From assembly GCF_016313185.1 (NCBI RefSeq), contig NZ_CP066218.1, forward strand, positions 3,906,001-3,970,000: DNA of 64,000 nt, read 5' to 3'. This document shows, piece by piece, positions 30,157-43,479 of this stretch. The DNA is from Mycolicibacterium baixiangningiae (GTDB lineage Bacteria > Actinomycetota > Actinomycetes > Mycobacteriales > Mycobacteriaceae). Every line of letters starts with the position of its first letter. Within the stretch, counting starts at the first letter, position 1. The position numbers and the translations under genes were made by a program. The notes under the pieces are model-generated. The model was not told where the DNA came from, did not search any database, and saw only the letters and a program-made list of their open reading frames with translations.

Positions 30157-31662
30157 TCAGCTGCAGGCGGCCAGCACCAGCTCGCGCACCCGGGCCGCGT
30201 CGGCCTGACCCTTCGTCGCCTTCATCACCGCACCGACGATCGCGCCGGCGGCCTGGACCTTGCCGCCGCGGATCTTCTCGACGATGCCGGGATTGGCGGC
30301 CAGCGCCTCGTCGACGGCGGCCTGCAGCGCCGAATCGTCGCGCACCACTTCCAGCCCGCGGTCGGCCATCACCTGCGCCGGCTCACCCTCACCGGCGAGC
30401 ACACCTTCGACGACCTGACGGGCCAGCTTGTTCGACAGCTTGCCGTCGTCGACCAGTGCGACCACCGCGGCCACCTGCGCGGGGGTGATCGGCAGCGCGT
30501 CGAGTTCGACTCCGCTCTCGTTGGCCTTCTGCACCAGGAAGTTGCCCCACCAGGCACGCGCGGCCTCACTGGAGGCGCCGTGCTCGACGGTCGCGGTGAC
30601 GAGGTCGATCGCACCGTTGTTGACCAGGTCGCGCATCACCTCGTCGGAGATGCCCCAGTCCTGCTGAATCCGGTTGCGGCGCAACCACGGTAGCTCGGGC
30701 AGAGTCTGGCGCAGACGCTCGACGAGCCCGGCGTCCGGTGCGACCGGTTCGAGGTCCGGTTCGGGGAAGTACCGGTAGTCCTCCGCGGTCTCCTTGCTGC
30801 GCCCGGGCGAGGTGTAACCGTCCTCGTGGAAATGCCGGGTCTCCTGGGTGATCGTGCCGCCGGAGGTCAGCACCGCGGCCTGGCGGCGCATCTCGTAACG
30901 CACCGCGACCTCGACGCTCTTGAGCGAGTTGACGTTCTTCGTCTCGGTGCGCGTGCCGAACTCCGCCTGCCCGATCGGCTTCAGCGACAGGTTGGCGTCG
31001 CAGCGCATCGACCCCTGGTCCATCCGCACGTCCGACACTCCGAGCGCCCGCAGCAGATCGCGCAGCGCGGTGACGTAGGCGCGGGCGATCTCCGGTGCCC
31101 GCGCACCCGCGCCCTCGATCGGCCGGGTGACGATCTCGATCAACGGCACGCCCGCACGGTTGAAGTCGGCCAGCGAGTTCGTCGCGCCGGAAATACGGCC
31201 GGTGTCGCTACCCAGGTGGGTCAGCTTGCCGGTGTCCTCCTCCATGTGCGCGCGTTCGATCTCGACCCGCCAGGTGCTGCCGTCGTCGAGCGGCACGTCG
31301 AGGTAGCCGTTGATCGCGATCGGCTCGTCGTACTGCGAGATCTGATAGTTCTTCGGCTGGTCGGGATAGAAGTAGTTCTTCCGGGCGAACCGGCACCACG
31401 GCACGATCTCGCAGTTCAGCGCCAGCCCGATCCGGATCGCCGATTCGACGGCCTGCTCGTTGAGGACGGGCAGCGAACCGGGCAGCCCGAGACAGACGGG
31501 GCAGACCTGCGTGTTGGGCTCGGCGCCGAAGGCGTTCGCGCACCCGCAGAACATCTTGGTCGCCGTCGACAGTTCGACGTGCACCTCCATGCCCATCACC
31601 GGTTCGAAGCGTGCCACCACGTCGTCGTAGTCGAGCAGTTCTGCCACCGATGTCGCCGTCAT
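30157..31662 (-). CDS. gatB: Aspartyl/glutamyl-tRNA amidotransferase subunit B
   Basis: 501 residues. GatB of the GatCAB complex phosphorylates and transamidates misacylated Glu-tRNA-Gln. The core begins [20 protein letters not shown], with Zn Cys pairs FCGCANAF and CPVCLG. The tail ends in the YqeY-like helical domain that binds the tRNA elbow. ATG 31662 (MTATSVAEL) is chosen over 31695, which would add eleven residues without family similarity. The complex explains how a genome with a single gltX can charge tRNA-Gln, whose gene is at 5753. Confidence 0.97.
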   Translation of the reverse strand: MTATSVAELLDYDDVVARFEPVMGMEVHVELSTATKMFCGCANAFGAEPNTQVCPVCLGLPGSLPVLNEQAVESAIRIGLALNCEIVPWCRFARKNYFYPDQPKNYQISQYDEPIAINGYLDVPLDDGSTWRVEIERAHMEEDTGKLTHLGSDTGRISGATNSLADFNRAGVPLIEIVTRPIEGAGARAPEIARAYVTALRDLLRALGVSDVRMDQGSMRCDANLSLKPIGQAEFGTRTETKNVNSLKSVEVAVRYEMRRQAAVLTSGGTITQETRHFHEDGYTSPGRSKETAEDYRYFPEPDLEPVAPDAGLVERLRQTLPELPWLRRNRIQQDWGISDEVMRDLVNNGAIDLVTATVEHGASSEAARAWWGNFLVQKANESGVELDALPITPAQVAAVVALVDDGKLSNKLARQVVEGVLAGEGEPAQVMADRGLEVVRDDSALQAAVDEALAANPGIVEKIRGGKVQAAGAIVGAVMKATKGQADAARVRELVLAACS

Positions 31663-31835
31663 GGCATCGATCCTAGTGGCGGCCCACTCAGCCACGACGA
31701 TGCCCGGAATGCGATCGACGCAACAGCGTGGGTCGCGCAGTGACGAAGGCCGCAGGACATCGCGACGGCGACTGGTCGCACCAGTTAATAAGCCCGACTA
31801 AAGTGCCGGCCAAGATCAACGGATCGGGGTCAGGA

Positions 31836-32525
31836 ATGAAAATCAGTCGGGCCTGGAGAAGGGTTCTCGCCGCTACAGCGGTCGGGTCGGGTGTGCTGGC
31901 CGGCGGGGTGCCGGCGCTCCCGGTCGCGGTCGCCGAACCGTGTCCGGACGTCGAGGTCATCTTCGCGCGGGGCACCACCGAGGCGCCCGGCGTCGGTTGG
32001 GTCGGCCAGGCCTTCGTGGATGCCCTGCAGAACCAGTTGGGCGGCAGGTCCGTCCAGGTCCATCCCGTGGCCTACCCGGCGAGTCCGGACTGGCCCCGGG
32101 CGGCCGACGGCGTCATCGACACGAGCAACCGCGTGCGCCAGGTCGTCGACACCTGCCCGGACTCGAAGATGGTGCTCGGCGGTTACTCCCAGGGCGCCGC
32201 AGTCATGGGTTACGTCACGGCCGACGAGATCCCGCCCGGCTACATTCCCCCGGCCGGTATCACCGGACCGATGGCCCCGGAGATCGCCGACCACGTCTCC
32301 GCCGTCGTCCTGTTCGGGCAGCCGTCGACACGGTTCCTCGACGCGATCAGCGCACCGCCCATCACGATCGGCACGCTGTATGCGGACAAGACGCTCAACC
32401 AGTGCATCCCGGACGATCCGATCTGCACCGACACCGGCGGAAACCTGTTCGCGCACAGCCAATACGGCGCCAACGGCATGATCGACCAGGCCGCCGCCTA
32501 TGCCGCGCAGCGGCTGACCGCCTGA
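31836..32525 (+). CDS. Secreted cutinase-family esterase
   Basis: 229 residues from ATG 31836 with an AGGA box just upstream. The signal peptide is hydrophobic after RRVLAATAV and ends near PVAVAEPC. The catalytic triad is visible: Ser in GYSQGAA, Asp in CIPDDPICTD and His in FAHSQYGANG. Paired Cys residues (CPD..CPDSK; CIPDDPIC) match the cutinase disulfides. Mycobacterial members (Culp) hydrolyse lipids or phospholipids at the cell surface. It is transcribed away from gatB from a 173-bp gap. Confidence 0.93.
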   Translation: MKISRAWRRVLAATAVGSGVLAGGVPALPVAVAEPCPDVEVIFARGTTEAPGVGWVGQAFVDALQNQLGGRSVQVHPVAYPASPDWPRAADGVIDTSNRVRQVVDTCPDSKMVLGGYSQGAAVMGYVTADEIPPGYIPPAGITGPMAPEIADHVSAVVLFGQPSTRFLDAISAPPITIGTLYADKTLNQCIPDDPICTDTGGNLFAHSQYGANGMIDQAAAYAAQRLTA

Positions 32526-32529
32526 CCCG

Positions 32530-33561
32530 TCAGCCGAAGAATTCGGCAGCGTCGTCGTAGCGGGTCTGCGGCACCAGCTTCAACTGGCGGGTGGCGTCGG
32601 CCAGCGAAACCCGGCCGATCTCCTGCCCGCGCAGGGACACCATCATCCCGTACTCGCCCGCGTGTGCGGCGTCGGCGGCGTTGACGCCGAAACGCGTCGC
32701 CAGCACCCGGTCGAAGGGGGTGGGCGTGCCACCGCGCTGCACGTGCCCGAGCACGGTCACCCGCACGTCACGGTTGACCCGCTTCTCGACCTCGATCGCC
32801 AACTGCTGAGCGACCCCGGTGAACTTCTCGTGGCCGAACTCGTCCGTTCCGCCCTGGCGCAACTGCATGGTGCCCTCCGCGGGCTTCGCGCCCTCGGCGA
32901 CCACGCAGATGAAATGCGAATCCCCGCGCACGAACCGCTGTTTGACCAGCCGGCACACCTCTTCGACGTCGAAGGGTTGTTCGGGGATCAGCGTCATGTG
33001 CGCCCCGGAGGCCAGGCCGGCGTTCAGCGCGATCCAGCCGGCGTGGCGGCCCATCACCTCGACCATCATCACCCGCTGATGCGACTCGGCGGTGGAGTGC
33101 AGCCGGTCGATGGCCTCGCTCGCCACCATCAGCGCGGTGTCGTGCCCGAAAGTGACGTCGGTGCAATCGATGTCGTTGTCGATGGTCTTCGGCACCCCGA
33201 CCACCGGGACGTTCTCCTCGGACAGCCAGTGCGCGGCGGTCAGCGTGCCCTCGCCGCCGATCGGGATCAGCACGTCGATGCCGTTGTCGTCTAGGACCTG
33301 TTTGATCTGGTCCAGCCCGGCGCGCAGCTTCTCCGGGTGCACCCGCGCGGTGCCGAGCATCGTGCCGCCCTTGGCGAGCAGGCGGTCGTTGCGGTCGTCG
33401 TTGCGCAACTGGATCCGCCGGTTCTCCAGCAGTCCGCGCCAGCCGTCCTGGAAGCCCACGACCGAGGAGCCGTAGCGCACGTCGCAGGTACGGACCACCG
33501 CCCTGATCACGGCGTTCAGGCCGGGACAGTCACCGCCGCCGGTGAGAACTCCGATGCGCAT
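32530..33561 (-). CDS. pfkA: ATP-dependent 6-phosphofructokinase
   Basis: 343 residues, starting [20 protein letters not shown]. The phosphoryl donor site reads GGEGTL (Gly at the position called 104), and the neighbouring loop PKTIDNDI has Lys at 124. Gly104 with Lys124 is the group III combination of actinobacterial ATP enzymes. The frame remains open far upstream inside gatA in another phase; that part is not coding. It lies downstream of gatCA but beyond a strong hairpin. Confidence 0.96.
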   Translation of the reverse strand: MRIGVLTGGGDCPGLNAVIRAVVRTCDVRYGSSVVGFQDGWRGLLENRRIQLRNDDRNDRLLAKGGTMLGTARVHPEKLRAGLDQIKQVLDDNGIDVLIPIGGEGTLTAAHWLSEENVPVVGVPKTIDNDIDCTDVTFGHDTALMVASEAIDRLHSTAESHQRVMMVEVMGRHAGWIALNAGLASGAHMTLIPEQPFDVEEVCRLVKQRFVRGDSHFICVVAEGAKPAEGTMQLRQGGTDEFGHEKFTGVAQQLAIEVEKRVNRDVRVTVLGHVQRGGTPTPFDRVLATRFGVNAADAAHAGEYGMMVSLRGQEIGRVSLADATRQLKLVPQTRYDDAAEFFG

Positions 33562-33598
33562 ATCCCTATTTTGCCCGTCCCCTGGTTCCTCTGCGCGA

Positions 33599-33650
33599 GC
33601 AGACGCAAAAGTGCCTGAAATCGCGACAAAATGGGCAGTTTTGCGTCTGC
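33599..33650 (-). terminator. Hairpin between gatA and pfkA
   Basis: gcagacgcaaaagtgcc (33599-33615) pairs with 33634-33650 over 12 bp, one mismatch and 4 bp. The loop is 18 nt. It can end gatCA transcripts before pfkA. Confidence 0.6.
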
Positions 33651-33656
33651 CCGCGC

Positions 33657-35144
33657 CTACAACGCGGTGGGCAGCGGGCCGCGGGCCGCCTCGTAGGCCG
33701 CCCCCACCCGGTACAACCGGTCGTCGGCCAGTGCGGGCGCCATGATCTGCAGACCCACCGGCAGGTTGTCGTCCGGCGACAGGCCCGACGGCACCGACAT
33801 CCCGCAGTGCCCGGCCAGGTTCAGCGGCAGCGTGCACAGGTCGAACAGGTACATCGCCAGCGGATCGTCGACCTTCTCCCCCAGGCGGAACGCCGTGGAA
33901 GGAGTAGCCGGGGTGACCAATACATCGACCTTCTCGTACGCCGCGTCGAGATCGCCGGCGATCAGGGTGCGGACCTTCTGCGCCTGGTTGTAGTACGCGT
34001 CGTAGTAGCCGGCCGACAGCGCATACGTGCCGATCATGATGCGGCGCTTGACTTCTGGACCAAAGCCCGCGGCCCGGGTCAACGCCATGACCTCTTCGGC
34101 GCTGTGCGTGCCGTCGTCGCCCACGCGCATCCCGAACCGCATCGCATCGAAGCGGGCCAGGTTCGAGGACACCTCCGAGGGCAGGATCAGGTAGTAGGCG
34201 GCCAGCGAATGGTCGAAGTTCGGGCAGTCCACCTCTGTGACGTCGGCGCCCAACGCGGTGAGTTGCTCGACCGCGGCGTTGAACGACGACAGCACACCGG
34301 GCTGGTAGCCCTCCCCGCGCAACTGCTTGACCACACCGACCCGCACACCGCGCAGATCGCCGTCGGCGCCGGCACGGGCCGCGGCGACGACATCGGGCAC
34401 CTCGGCCTCCACCGACGTGGAGTCCCGGGGATCGTGTCCGGCGATCACCTGATGCAGCAGCGCGGTGTCGAGCACCGTGCGCGCACACGGCCCGCCCTGG
34501 TCCAGCGACGACGCACAGGCGATCAACCCGTACCGCGACACGGTGCCGTAGGTGGGCTTCACCCCGACGGTGGCGGTCAGCGCCGCGGGCTGGCGAATCG
34601 AGCCGCCGGTGTCGGTACCGATCGCCAGGGGCGCCTGGAACGCCGCCAGCGCCGCCGCGCTACCGCCGCCGGATCCTCCGGGCACCCGGTCGACGTCCCA
34701 CGGGTTGCGGGTCGGGCCGTAGGCGGAGTTCTCGGTCGAACTGCCCATGGCGAATTCGTCCATGTTGGTCTTGCCGAGGATCGGCATCCCCGCGGCGCGC
34801 AGCCGCACGGTGACGGTGGCGTCGTACGGCGCCTGCCAGCCCTCGAGGATCCTCGACCCGCAGGTGGTGGGCATATCGGTGGTGGTGAACACGTCCTTGA
34901 GCGCGATCGGCACACCTGCCAGCGGGGACGGCAACCGTTCGCCCGCGGCCACCGCCGAGTCGATGCGGGCGGCTTCGGCCAGCGCCTCGTCGGCGGCGAC
35001 GTGCAGGAAGGCGTGGAACCGGTCGTCGGTGTCCGCGATCTGGTCGAGGCACGCCTGGGTCAGTTCGGTCGCCGAGATCTCCTTGGCGGCGACGCGACCG
35101 GCCAGGGTGGCGGCGTCCTCGCGGATCAGCTCGGTGCTGCTCAT
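33657..35144 (-). CDS. gatA: Aspartyl/glutamyl-tRNA amidotransferase subunit A
   Basis: 495 residues of the amidase signature family. The Lys-Ser-Ser triad is located in [10 protein letters not shown] (Lys), [13 protein letters not shown] (cis-Ser) and [13 protein letters not shown] (nucleophile). It generates ammonia from glutamine for GatB. It overlaps gatC by 4 bp (ATGA), so the two are coupled. Confidence 0.97.
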   Translation of the reverse strand: MSSTELIREDAATLAGRVAAKEISATELTQACLDQIADTDDRFHAFLHVAADEALAEAARIDSAVAAGERLPSPLAGVPIALKDVFTTTDMPTTCGSRILEGWQAPYDATVTVRLRAAGMPILGKTNMDEFAMGSSTENSAYGPTRNPWDVDRVPGGSGGGSAAALAAFQAPLAIGTDTGGSIRQPAALTATVGVKPTYGTVSRYGLIACASSLDQGGPCARTVLDTALLHQVIAGHDPRDSTSVEAEVPDVVAAARAGADGDLRGVRVGVVKQLRGEGYQPGVLSSFNAAVEQLTALGADVTEVDCPNFDHSLAAYYLILPSEVSSNLARFDAMRFGMRVGDDGTHSAEEVMALTRAAGFGPEVKRRIMIGTYALSAGYYDAYYNQAQKVRTLIAGDLDAAYEKVDVLVTPATPSTAFRLGEKVDDPLAMYLFDLCTLPLNLAGHCGMSVPSGLSPDDNLPVGLQIMAPALADDRLYRVGAAYEAARGPLPTAL

Positions 35145-35446
35145 TCGGGCTCTCCCAAGATTCGCGGGACGGCGAAGCGCCCGTCGACGGCGTTCGGTGC
35201 GGCATCCAGAGCCTCGTCCTGGGTGAGGCCCGGCACCACCACGTCGGGGCGGGTGACGTTGACGTCGGTCAGCGGGTTGCCGGTCGGTTTGACACCGGCG
35301 ACGTCGACGGACTGAATCGCGCTGACATGGCCCAGGATGGCGTCCAACTGGCCGGCGAAGCTGTCGAGTTCGTCATCGCTCAGCGCCAGGCGGGCCAGTC
35401 GGGCCAGGTGGGCCACCTCGTCTCGGGAGATCTGTGACACGACCAC
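35141..35446 (-). CDS. gatC: Aspartyl/glutamyl-tRNA amidotransferase subunit C
   Basis: 101 residues. The small subunit stabilises GatA. It starts [24 protein letters not shown] and ends [15 protein letters not shown], typical of GatC. Start candidates are GTG 35446 and GTG 35440. It is first in the gatCA operon; gatB is separate at 30157, with pfkA and the cutinase in between. Confidence 0.95.
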   Translation of the reverse strand: MVVSQISRDEVAHLARLARLALSDDELDSFAGQLDAILGHVSAIQSVDVAGVKPTGNPLTDVNVTRPDVVVPGLTQDEALDAAPNAVDGRFAVPRILGEPE

Positions 35447-35555
35447 GCAGCCTAGTCGGGGGGCGCGCGACCCGGGTCGGCGGCGCTGGGCACGGCCCTT
35501 TTTCGAGTCGCTTCGCGAGTCGCTTCACGGGACCGTCCGTGCGAAAGTGGTCGCC

Positions 35556-36215
35556 GTGCCTTCCTATTTGCTGCGAGTTCAAGTCGAGGACCGGCCCGGC
35601 CGGCTCGGCTCGCTGGCGGTGGCACTCGGCTCGGTGGGCGCCGACATCCTGTCCCTGGACGTTGTCGAACGCGTTGCCGGCTACGCGATCGACGATCTGG
35701 TGGTCGACCTGCCAGCCGGGGCGATGCCCGACATGCTGATCACCGCCGCCGAAAGCCTCGCCGGGGTCTACGTGGACACCATCCGCCCCCACACCGGGCT
35801 GCTGGAGGCGCATCGCGAACTCGAGCTGATCGACCACATCGCCGCGGCGAAAGGCCGGGCAGGCAAGCTGCAGGTGCTCGCGGACGAGGCGCCGCGGGTT
35901 CTCCGGGTCGGCTGGTGCACGGTGGTACGTGCCGGCGAGTCCGGGGTCGAGCGCGTCGTCGGCAGCCACGGAGCCCCCGAAACCCAGGCCGAAAGCGCGC
36001 CCTGGCTGCCGCTGGCGCACGCCGAGGCGCTGGACGCCTCCGCAGACTGGGTGCCGCAGGTGTGGCGCGATATGGACACCACGCTGGCGGCCGCCCCGCT
36101 CGGGGAGCCCGGCACCGCGGTCGTGCTCGGCCGCCCGGGTGGGCCGGCGTTCCGTCCGTCGGAGGTCGCCCGACTCGGCTACCTCGCGGGCATCGTGACG
36201 ACGATTCTGCGGTAG
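35556..36215 (+). CDS. Amino acid-binding ACT domain protein
   Basis: 219 residues from GTG 35556. The N-terminus has the ACT pattern YLLRVQVEDRPGRLGSLAVAL and then DDLVVDLPAG. The C-terminal 120 residues look like a GAF-type or unknown domain (GTAVVLGRPGGPAFRPSEVARL). It corresponds to Rv3013, which has no firm function; a ligand-sensing role is inferred. The frame is open upstream into gatC but without ACT homology. Confidence 0.85.
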   Translation: MPSYLLRVQVEDRPGRLGSLAVALGSVGADILSLDVVERVAGYAIDDLVVDLPAGAMPDMLITAAESLAGVYVDTIRPHTGLLEAHRELELIDHIAAAKGRAGKLQVLADEAPRVLRVGWCTVVRAGESGVERVVGSHGAPETQAESAPWLPLAHAEALDASADWVPQVWRDMDTTLAAAPLGEPGTAVVLGRPGGPAFRPSEVARLGYLAGIVTTILR

Positions 36216-36470
36216 TCAGCCGCCCGCGGGCACCGGGTAGCGGTCGTTGACGTCGGCGTTGGTGTCCTTGCGGGCGCAGTGGGCGCAGCAGAAGATCGCC
36301 TCTTCTGTTTCGATCCCGTGCCCGAGGATCCGGCATCCGCAGTGGGCGCATTCGGGCGCCACCTGCATGGCCGCGCACTCGATGCTGTCGAACGTCGCGC
36401 TGCGGCCGTCGGCCCACGTCACGGTGAACGCCTTGTCGTAGTGGTTGCCGCAGGTATCGCAGGTCGCCAT
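36216..36470 (-). CDS. Small Cys-rich, probably zinc-binding protein
   Basis: 84 residues. Cys pairs occur at positions 4 and 7 (CDTC), 41 and 44 (CAHC, then Cys46) and 61, 62 and 65 (CCAHC), with a lone Cys32. Such spacing suggests one or two treble-clef or ribbon zinc sites. I do not recognise a named family. There is a GGAGG box upstream of ATG 36470. It converges with the ACT gene, with no gap. Confidence 0.75.
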   Translation of the reverse strand: MATCDTCGNHYDKAFTVTWADGRSATFDSIECAAMQVAPECAHCGCRILGHGIETEEAIFCCAHCARKDTNADVNDRYPVPAGG

Positions 36471-36624
36471 GAAATCCTCCCTTGGTCTGTGACGTCCGAG
36501 TCCCCCGTGGCGCCGCTCGCCAAACCCGCTGTGCCGTTTCGCCTCTGCGCGCCACGGGTATTGAGGTGACGGCGCCAGCCCACTGCGCCGTCCCTTTTCA
36601 CACCGACATGCGGAGGTTTCTCGC

Positions 36625-37188
36625 GTGGCTCAGAAGCCGATCAACACCGGTCAGGACGTCGTCGACTACCTCGAGGCGCAACACGAAGCGATCCGTGCGC
36701 TGTTCGCCGAAACCCTCGACGCCGCCGACGCCGACACCAAACGTGAGGCGTTCACCCGGTTGCGAACCATGCTGGCCGTCCACGAGACGGCCGAGGAGAT
36801 GATGGTGCACCCCCGGGTGCGCCGCAAGATCGAGGGAGCGGGCGCCGTCGTCGACGCACGTCTCGCCGAAGAACACGACTCCAAGGTCGCGCTGTCCGAA
36901 CTCGAGAAGCTCGACATCGACACGGCTGACTTCACCAAGGGACTCGTCCACCTCCAGGCGGCCGTGCTCGAGCACGCCGAGAAGGAGGAGACCGAGGAGT
37001 TCCCGCTGCTCACAGAGCATCTCGACGCCGAAGAACTCGGACGGCTCGCCGTCGCGGTCCAGGTGGCAGAGCGCATCGCGCCGACCCATCCGCACCCCGG
37101 AGTCGAATCCGCGGCGGCGAACTTCGCCCTCGGCCCGTTCGCGTCGCTGATCGACCGGGCGCGCGACGCGCTGCGTGGCGCCGCCTGA
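36625..37188 (+). CDS. Hemerythrin HHE-domain protein
   Basis: 187 residues, helical. The di-iron ligands of the HHE fold are likely His in EAQHEAIR, His/Glu in VHETAEEMMVHP, His in EEHDSKVAL and His/Glu in LEHAEKEETEEFP. Such proteins sense or bind oxygen or nitric oxide or handle iron; mycobacterial copies are linked to peroxide response. The start is GTG 36625 with GGAGG 8 nt upstream. It is separated from the next operon by 82 bp. Confidence 0.85.
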   Translation: MAQKPINTGQDVVDYLEAQHEAIRALFAETLDAADADTKREAFTRLRTMLAVHETAEEMMVHPRVRRKIEGAGAVVDARLAEEHDSKVALSELEKLDIDTADFTKGLVHLQAAVLEHAEKEETEEFPLLTEHLDAEELGRLAVAVQVAERIAPTHPHPGVESAAANFALGPFASLIDRARDALRGAA

Positions 37189-37270
37189 CGCGGCTTCCTG
37201 ACCAGCCCTCCGGGCGGCGGCTGTTACGGTCGGTTGAGACCGATTCCTGGCCGCCGTCTGGAAGGCACCT

Positions 37271-37879
37271 GTGCGCACGCTCTTGATCATCTTGGCCATT
37301 GCGCTGTTGGCAGGCGCCGTCATCGCACTGGTGATGGCGCTGCAGCGATCGAAGAAGCAGAAGCCGGCGCCCCACCGCACCGACCCCCTGAAGTTCGACA
37401 GCCCCCAGGAGTTCGGGCCCCGTCAGCTCGGGCCCGGCGCCATTGTCAGCTACGGCGGTGTCGACCTCATCGTCCGCGGGTCGGTGACGCTGCGCCAGGG
37501 CCCGTTCGTCTGGTGGGAGCATCTGCTCGAGGGCGGCGCCGAACCGGTGTGGTTCAGCGTGGAAGAAGACGAGGGCCGCCTCGAACTCGCGATGTGGACG
37601 CGCCGCCCCGATCTGCAGCTGCAGCCGGGCGGCCCGCACGTCGTCGACGGCATCGGGTACGTCGAAACCGAACACGGTCACGCCTCGTACACGACCGAAG
37701 GCACCACCGGCCTGCCCGCCGGCGGCGACATGGAGTTCGTCGACTACGCCGACAAGGCCGGCGACTCCTTCCTGGGCTTCGAGCGCTGGGCGCCCTCGAT
37801 GCCGTGGGAGGTCTCCGTCGGCCGCACGGTGCTGCCCGGCGAGCTCACCGTCTACCCGGCTCCCCCCGCCGGCTCCTAG
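37271..37879 (+). CDS. DUF4178 membrane-anchored protein
   Basis: 202 residues. An N-terminal helix (LLIILAIALLAGAVIALVMAL) and a basic linker are followed by a DUF4178 domain (GPGAIVSYGGVDLIVRGS, WFSVEEDEGRLELAMW). It is the first gene of a five-gene operon ending in an aminopropyltransferase, as in the M. tuberculosis Rv2598 neighbourhood. Function unknown; the start is GTG. Confidence 0.85.
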   Translation: MRTLLIILAIALLAGAVIALVMALQRSKKQKPAPHRTDPLKFDSPQEFGPRQLGPGAIVSYGGVDLIVRGSVTLRQGPFVWWEHLLEGGAEPVWFSVEEDEGRLELAMWTRRPDLQLQPGGPHVVDGIGYVETEHGHASYTTEGTTGLPAGGDMEFVDYADKAGDSFLGFERWAPSMPWEVSVGRTVLPGELTVYPAPPAGS

Positions 37880-37886
37880 GGGCACG

Positions 37887-38390
37887 GTGCCGTTCCACGA
37901 ACTCGCTGTGGCCCCGGCCGACGTCGACGGCGCGGCGCTCGGTCTGGCGTTGAACGCGCCCGCCCCCACCACGCTGGCCAGCATCCGGCTGCCGCACCCC
38001 GGCGCGGGCACCCTCGTGCTGGGCGTGCTCGGCGCCTCCCACGTCGTCACCGTCGAGCATCCCGAGGTTCGGTTCAGCGAAGAGGTGTCGTGCTCGGCAC
38101 ACGAGCACGGCCGCGCGCTTCCCGGTCGCCACGATGCCCCCGGATACTGCCTCGACTCCGAGACAACAGTTTGCGACGCAACGCGTTTCACGGAGTTGGC
38201 GGCCCGGCTGCACGAGCGCTGCCTGACCGACCGGCACAGCCTCGGCGGCCGGTTTCCCGGCAACGACGCCGCGCTGACCGTCCTGCAGGCGCAGCCGGAC
38301 GGGCCGGGATGGCGGTGGCACACCTGGCACCTCTATCCCGCCGGTGACGGGGGCACCGCGGTGTACACGACCTCCCGGTGGCGCCCGTGA
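37887..38390 (+). CDS. DUF2617 family protein
   Basis: 167 residues, soluble. The DUF2617 pattern includes LGVLGASHVVTVEHP, a central Cys-containing segment and WRWHTWHLYP near the end. The start is GTG 37887, 7 bp after the DUF4178 gene. It overlaps the next gene by 4 bp (GTGA). Function unknown; it is conserved with DUF4178 and DUF350 genes. Confidence 0.85.
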   Translation: MPFHELAVAPADVDGAALGLALNAPAPTTLASIRLPHPGAGTLVLGVLGASHVVTVEHPEVRFSEEVSCSAHEHGRALPGRHDAPGYCLDSETTVCDATRFTELAARLHERCLTDRHSLGGRFPGNDAALTVLQAQPDGPGWRWHTWHLYPAGDGGTAVYTTSRWRP

Positions 38391-38818
38391 CGCGCACCGG
38401 CCTGTTCACCCTGTCCGGCGTCCTCGCCGTCGCCGGCGTGCTGTGCCTGCTACTCGGGATGTCGTTGAAAGGCGGCAACATCCGCGACCACGTCGCCGAG
38501 AACTACGCGCAGTACCGCACCGACGGTGACGGCACCAATTACACGTGCACCGGGTCACCGAGCGCGGTGGCCGACGAACTGGCCGCCCAGGTTCCGCCCG
38601 AGGCCCGGATGACCGACCGCGGCGTGACGTATCTGCGCTACGACGACGAGGTCGTCATCGTCGGCCCCGACGGCACCCGGCCCTGCACCATCCGTGTCGA
38701 GGACCTCGGCGCCCGTTACAGCTCGGGCGGGTTCATCTTTCTCGGTCCCGGCTTCTTCCCCGGTTCACCGTCCGGTGGGTCGGGCGGCAGCCCGGGCGGT
38801 CCCGACGGTTCGAAGTGA
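38387..38818 (+). CDS. DUF4247 family membrane-anchored protein
   Basis: 143 residues. One N-terminal helix ([20 protein letters not shown]) is followed by an extracytoplasmic domain with two Cys residues ([25 protein letters not shown]), a likely disulfide, and a Gly/Ser/Pro-rich tail. It matches DUF4247. GTG 38387 overlaps the preceding stop. Function unknown. Confidence 0.82.
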   Translation: MTRTGLFTLSGVLAVAGVLCLLLGMSLKGGNIRDHVAENYAQYRTDGDGTNYTCTGSPSAVADELAAQVPPEARMTDRGVTYLRYDDEVVIVGPDGTRPCTIRVEDLGARYSSGGFIFLGPGFFPGSPSGGSGGSPGGPDGSK

Positions 38819-38841
38819 CACCCCCCACGAAGGAGAATCCG

Positions 38842-39297
38842 ATGTACCTGGCCGTTGAGTTCGGCACCATCAGCGGTGAGAGCCTCGCGCAGAACGTGGT
38901 GGCTGCGATCCTCTACTTCGTGGTCGGGGCACTGGTCTTGGCGGCCGGGTTCGCGCTGGTCGACCTGCTCACCCCCGGCAATCTGCGCCGGTTGGTGTTC
39001 GTCGAGTCCCGGCCCAATGCGGTGGTGGTCGCCTCGGGGATGTACGCGGCACTCGCCATCGTGGTGGCCACCGCGATCGTGGCCAGTTCGAGCGAGCTCG
39101 CCCAAGGGCTGGTCGACGCCGCCGTCTACGGCATCGTCGGGGTGCTGCTGCAGGGCGTGGCGCTGGTGGTGCTCGAAGTGCTGGTGCCGGGGCGCTTCCG
39201 CGACCTGATCGAGGCCGAACGGCTGCACGCCTCGGCGATCGCGACGGCCGTCGTCCTGCTGGCGGTGGGAGGGGTGAACGCCGCCGCGCTCTCATGA
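38842..39297 (+). CDS. DUF350 integral membrane protein
   Basis: 151 residues with four helices ([73 protein letters not shown]). It is a typical DUF350 protein, comparable to Rv2600. The start ATG 38842 has AAGGAGA 8 nt upstream. Its stop overlaps a 6-codon mini-ORF that leads by two reinitiation steps to the aminopropyltransferase. Confidence 0.87.
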   Translation: MYLAVEFGTISGESLAQNVVAAILYFVVGALVLAAGFALVDLLTPGNLRRLVFVESRPNAVVVASGMYAALAIVVATAIVASSSELAQGLVDAAVYGIVGVLLQGVALVVLEVLVPGRFRDLIEAERLHASAIATAVVLLAVGGVNAAALS

Positions 39298-39325
39298 CGG
39301 CGACGGACTCATGACGGCGACGGAC
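39292..39325 (+). repeat. Two tandem 17-bp repeats before the aminopropyltransferase
   Basis: The unit tcatgacggcgacggac occurs twice in tandem (39292-39308, 39309-39325), followed by a diverged partial copy tcatgaccacgacgg. Each unit contains ATG and each unit's TCA-TGA closes the preceding frame. The result is a pair of six-residue mini-ORFs (39294-39314 and 39311-39331) linked by overlapping ATGA. Confidence 0.9.
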
Positions 39326-39327
39326 TC

Positions 39328-43010
<3,683 letters not shown>

Positions 43011-43046
43011 CTATCGCGCTGCACCGACACGATTTAGCCTGGAGTT

Positions 43047-43442
43047 GTGCCGCATCCGATCATGTTTCGCGACCACGATCCCGGGCTGGCCGAGGTGCGG
43101 GCGATCGCGCTGGGTTATCCCGAGGCCTACGAGAAGGTCTCACACGGACGGCCGTGCTTCTTCGTGTCGAAGATGTTCGCGATGTACGGCGGCAGCACCA
43201 AGGAGACCGGTGAGATGACCACCGTGCCGCACTGCGTGCTGGTCAAGGTCGACGAGTCCGACCGGGAGGCGCTGCAGGCCGACGACCGCTTCTTCCTGCC
43301 TGCCTACCTGGGCCCGTCGGGCTGGCTGGGGCTGGACTTCGACCGGGCCGACGTCGACTGGGACGAGGTCCGCGAACTCATCGACGCCTCGTTCCGGTTG
43401 GTCGCGCCACGCCGGTTGGTCAAGCAACTCGACGGACCCTGA
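43047..43442 (+). CDS. MmcQ/YjbR family protein
   Basis: 131 residues of the YjbR fold. ALGYPEAYEKVSHGRPCFFV, FMAMYGG-like residues and GWLGLDFDRADVDWDEVREL are characteristic. Members are putative DNA-binding or nucleic-acid-associated proteins. The start GTG 43047 lies 45 bp from the divergent ligA. Function uncertain. Confidence 0.85.
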   Translation: MPHPIMFRDHDPGLAEVRAIALGYPEAYEKVSHGRPCFFVSKMFAMYGGSTKETGEMTTVPHCVLVKVDESDREALQADDRFFLPAYLGPSGWLGLDFDRADVDWDEVRELIDASFRLVAPRRLVKQLDGP

Positions 43443-43479
43443 CCGCGCGTGGCGCCGCTCGTGGTTCGATCGGGGCACC

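Noticed and set aside
33562..34488. N-terminal extension of pfkA
   Set aside because: It lies inside gatA in another frame; PfkA similarity starts exactly at [11 protein letters not shown] (33561).
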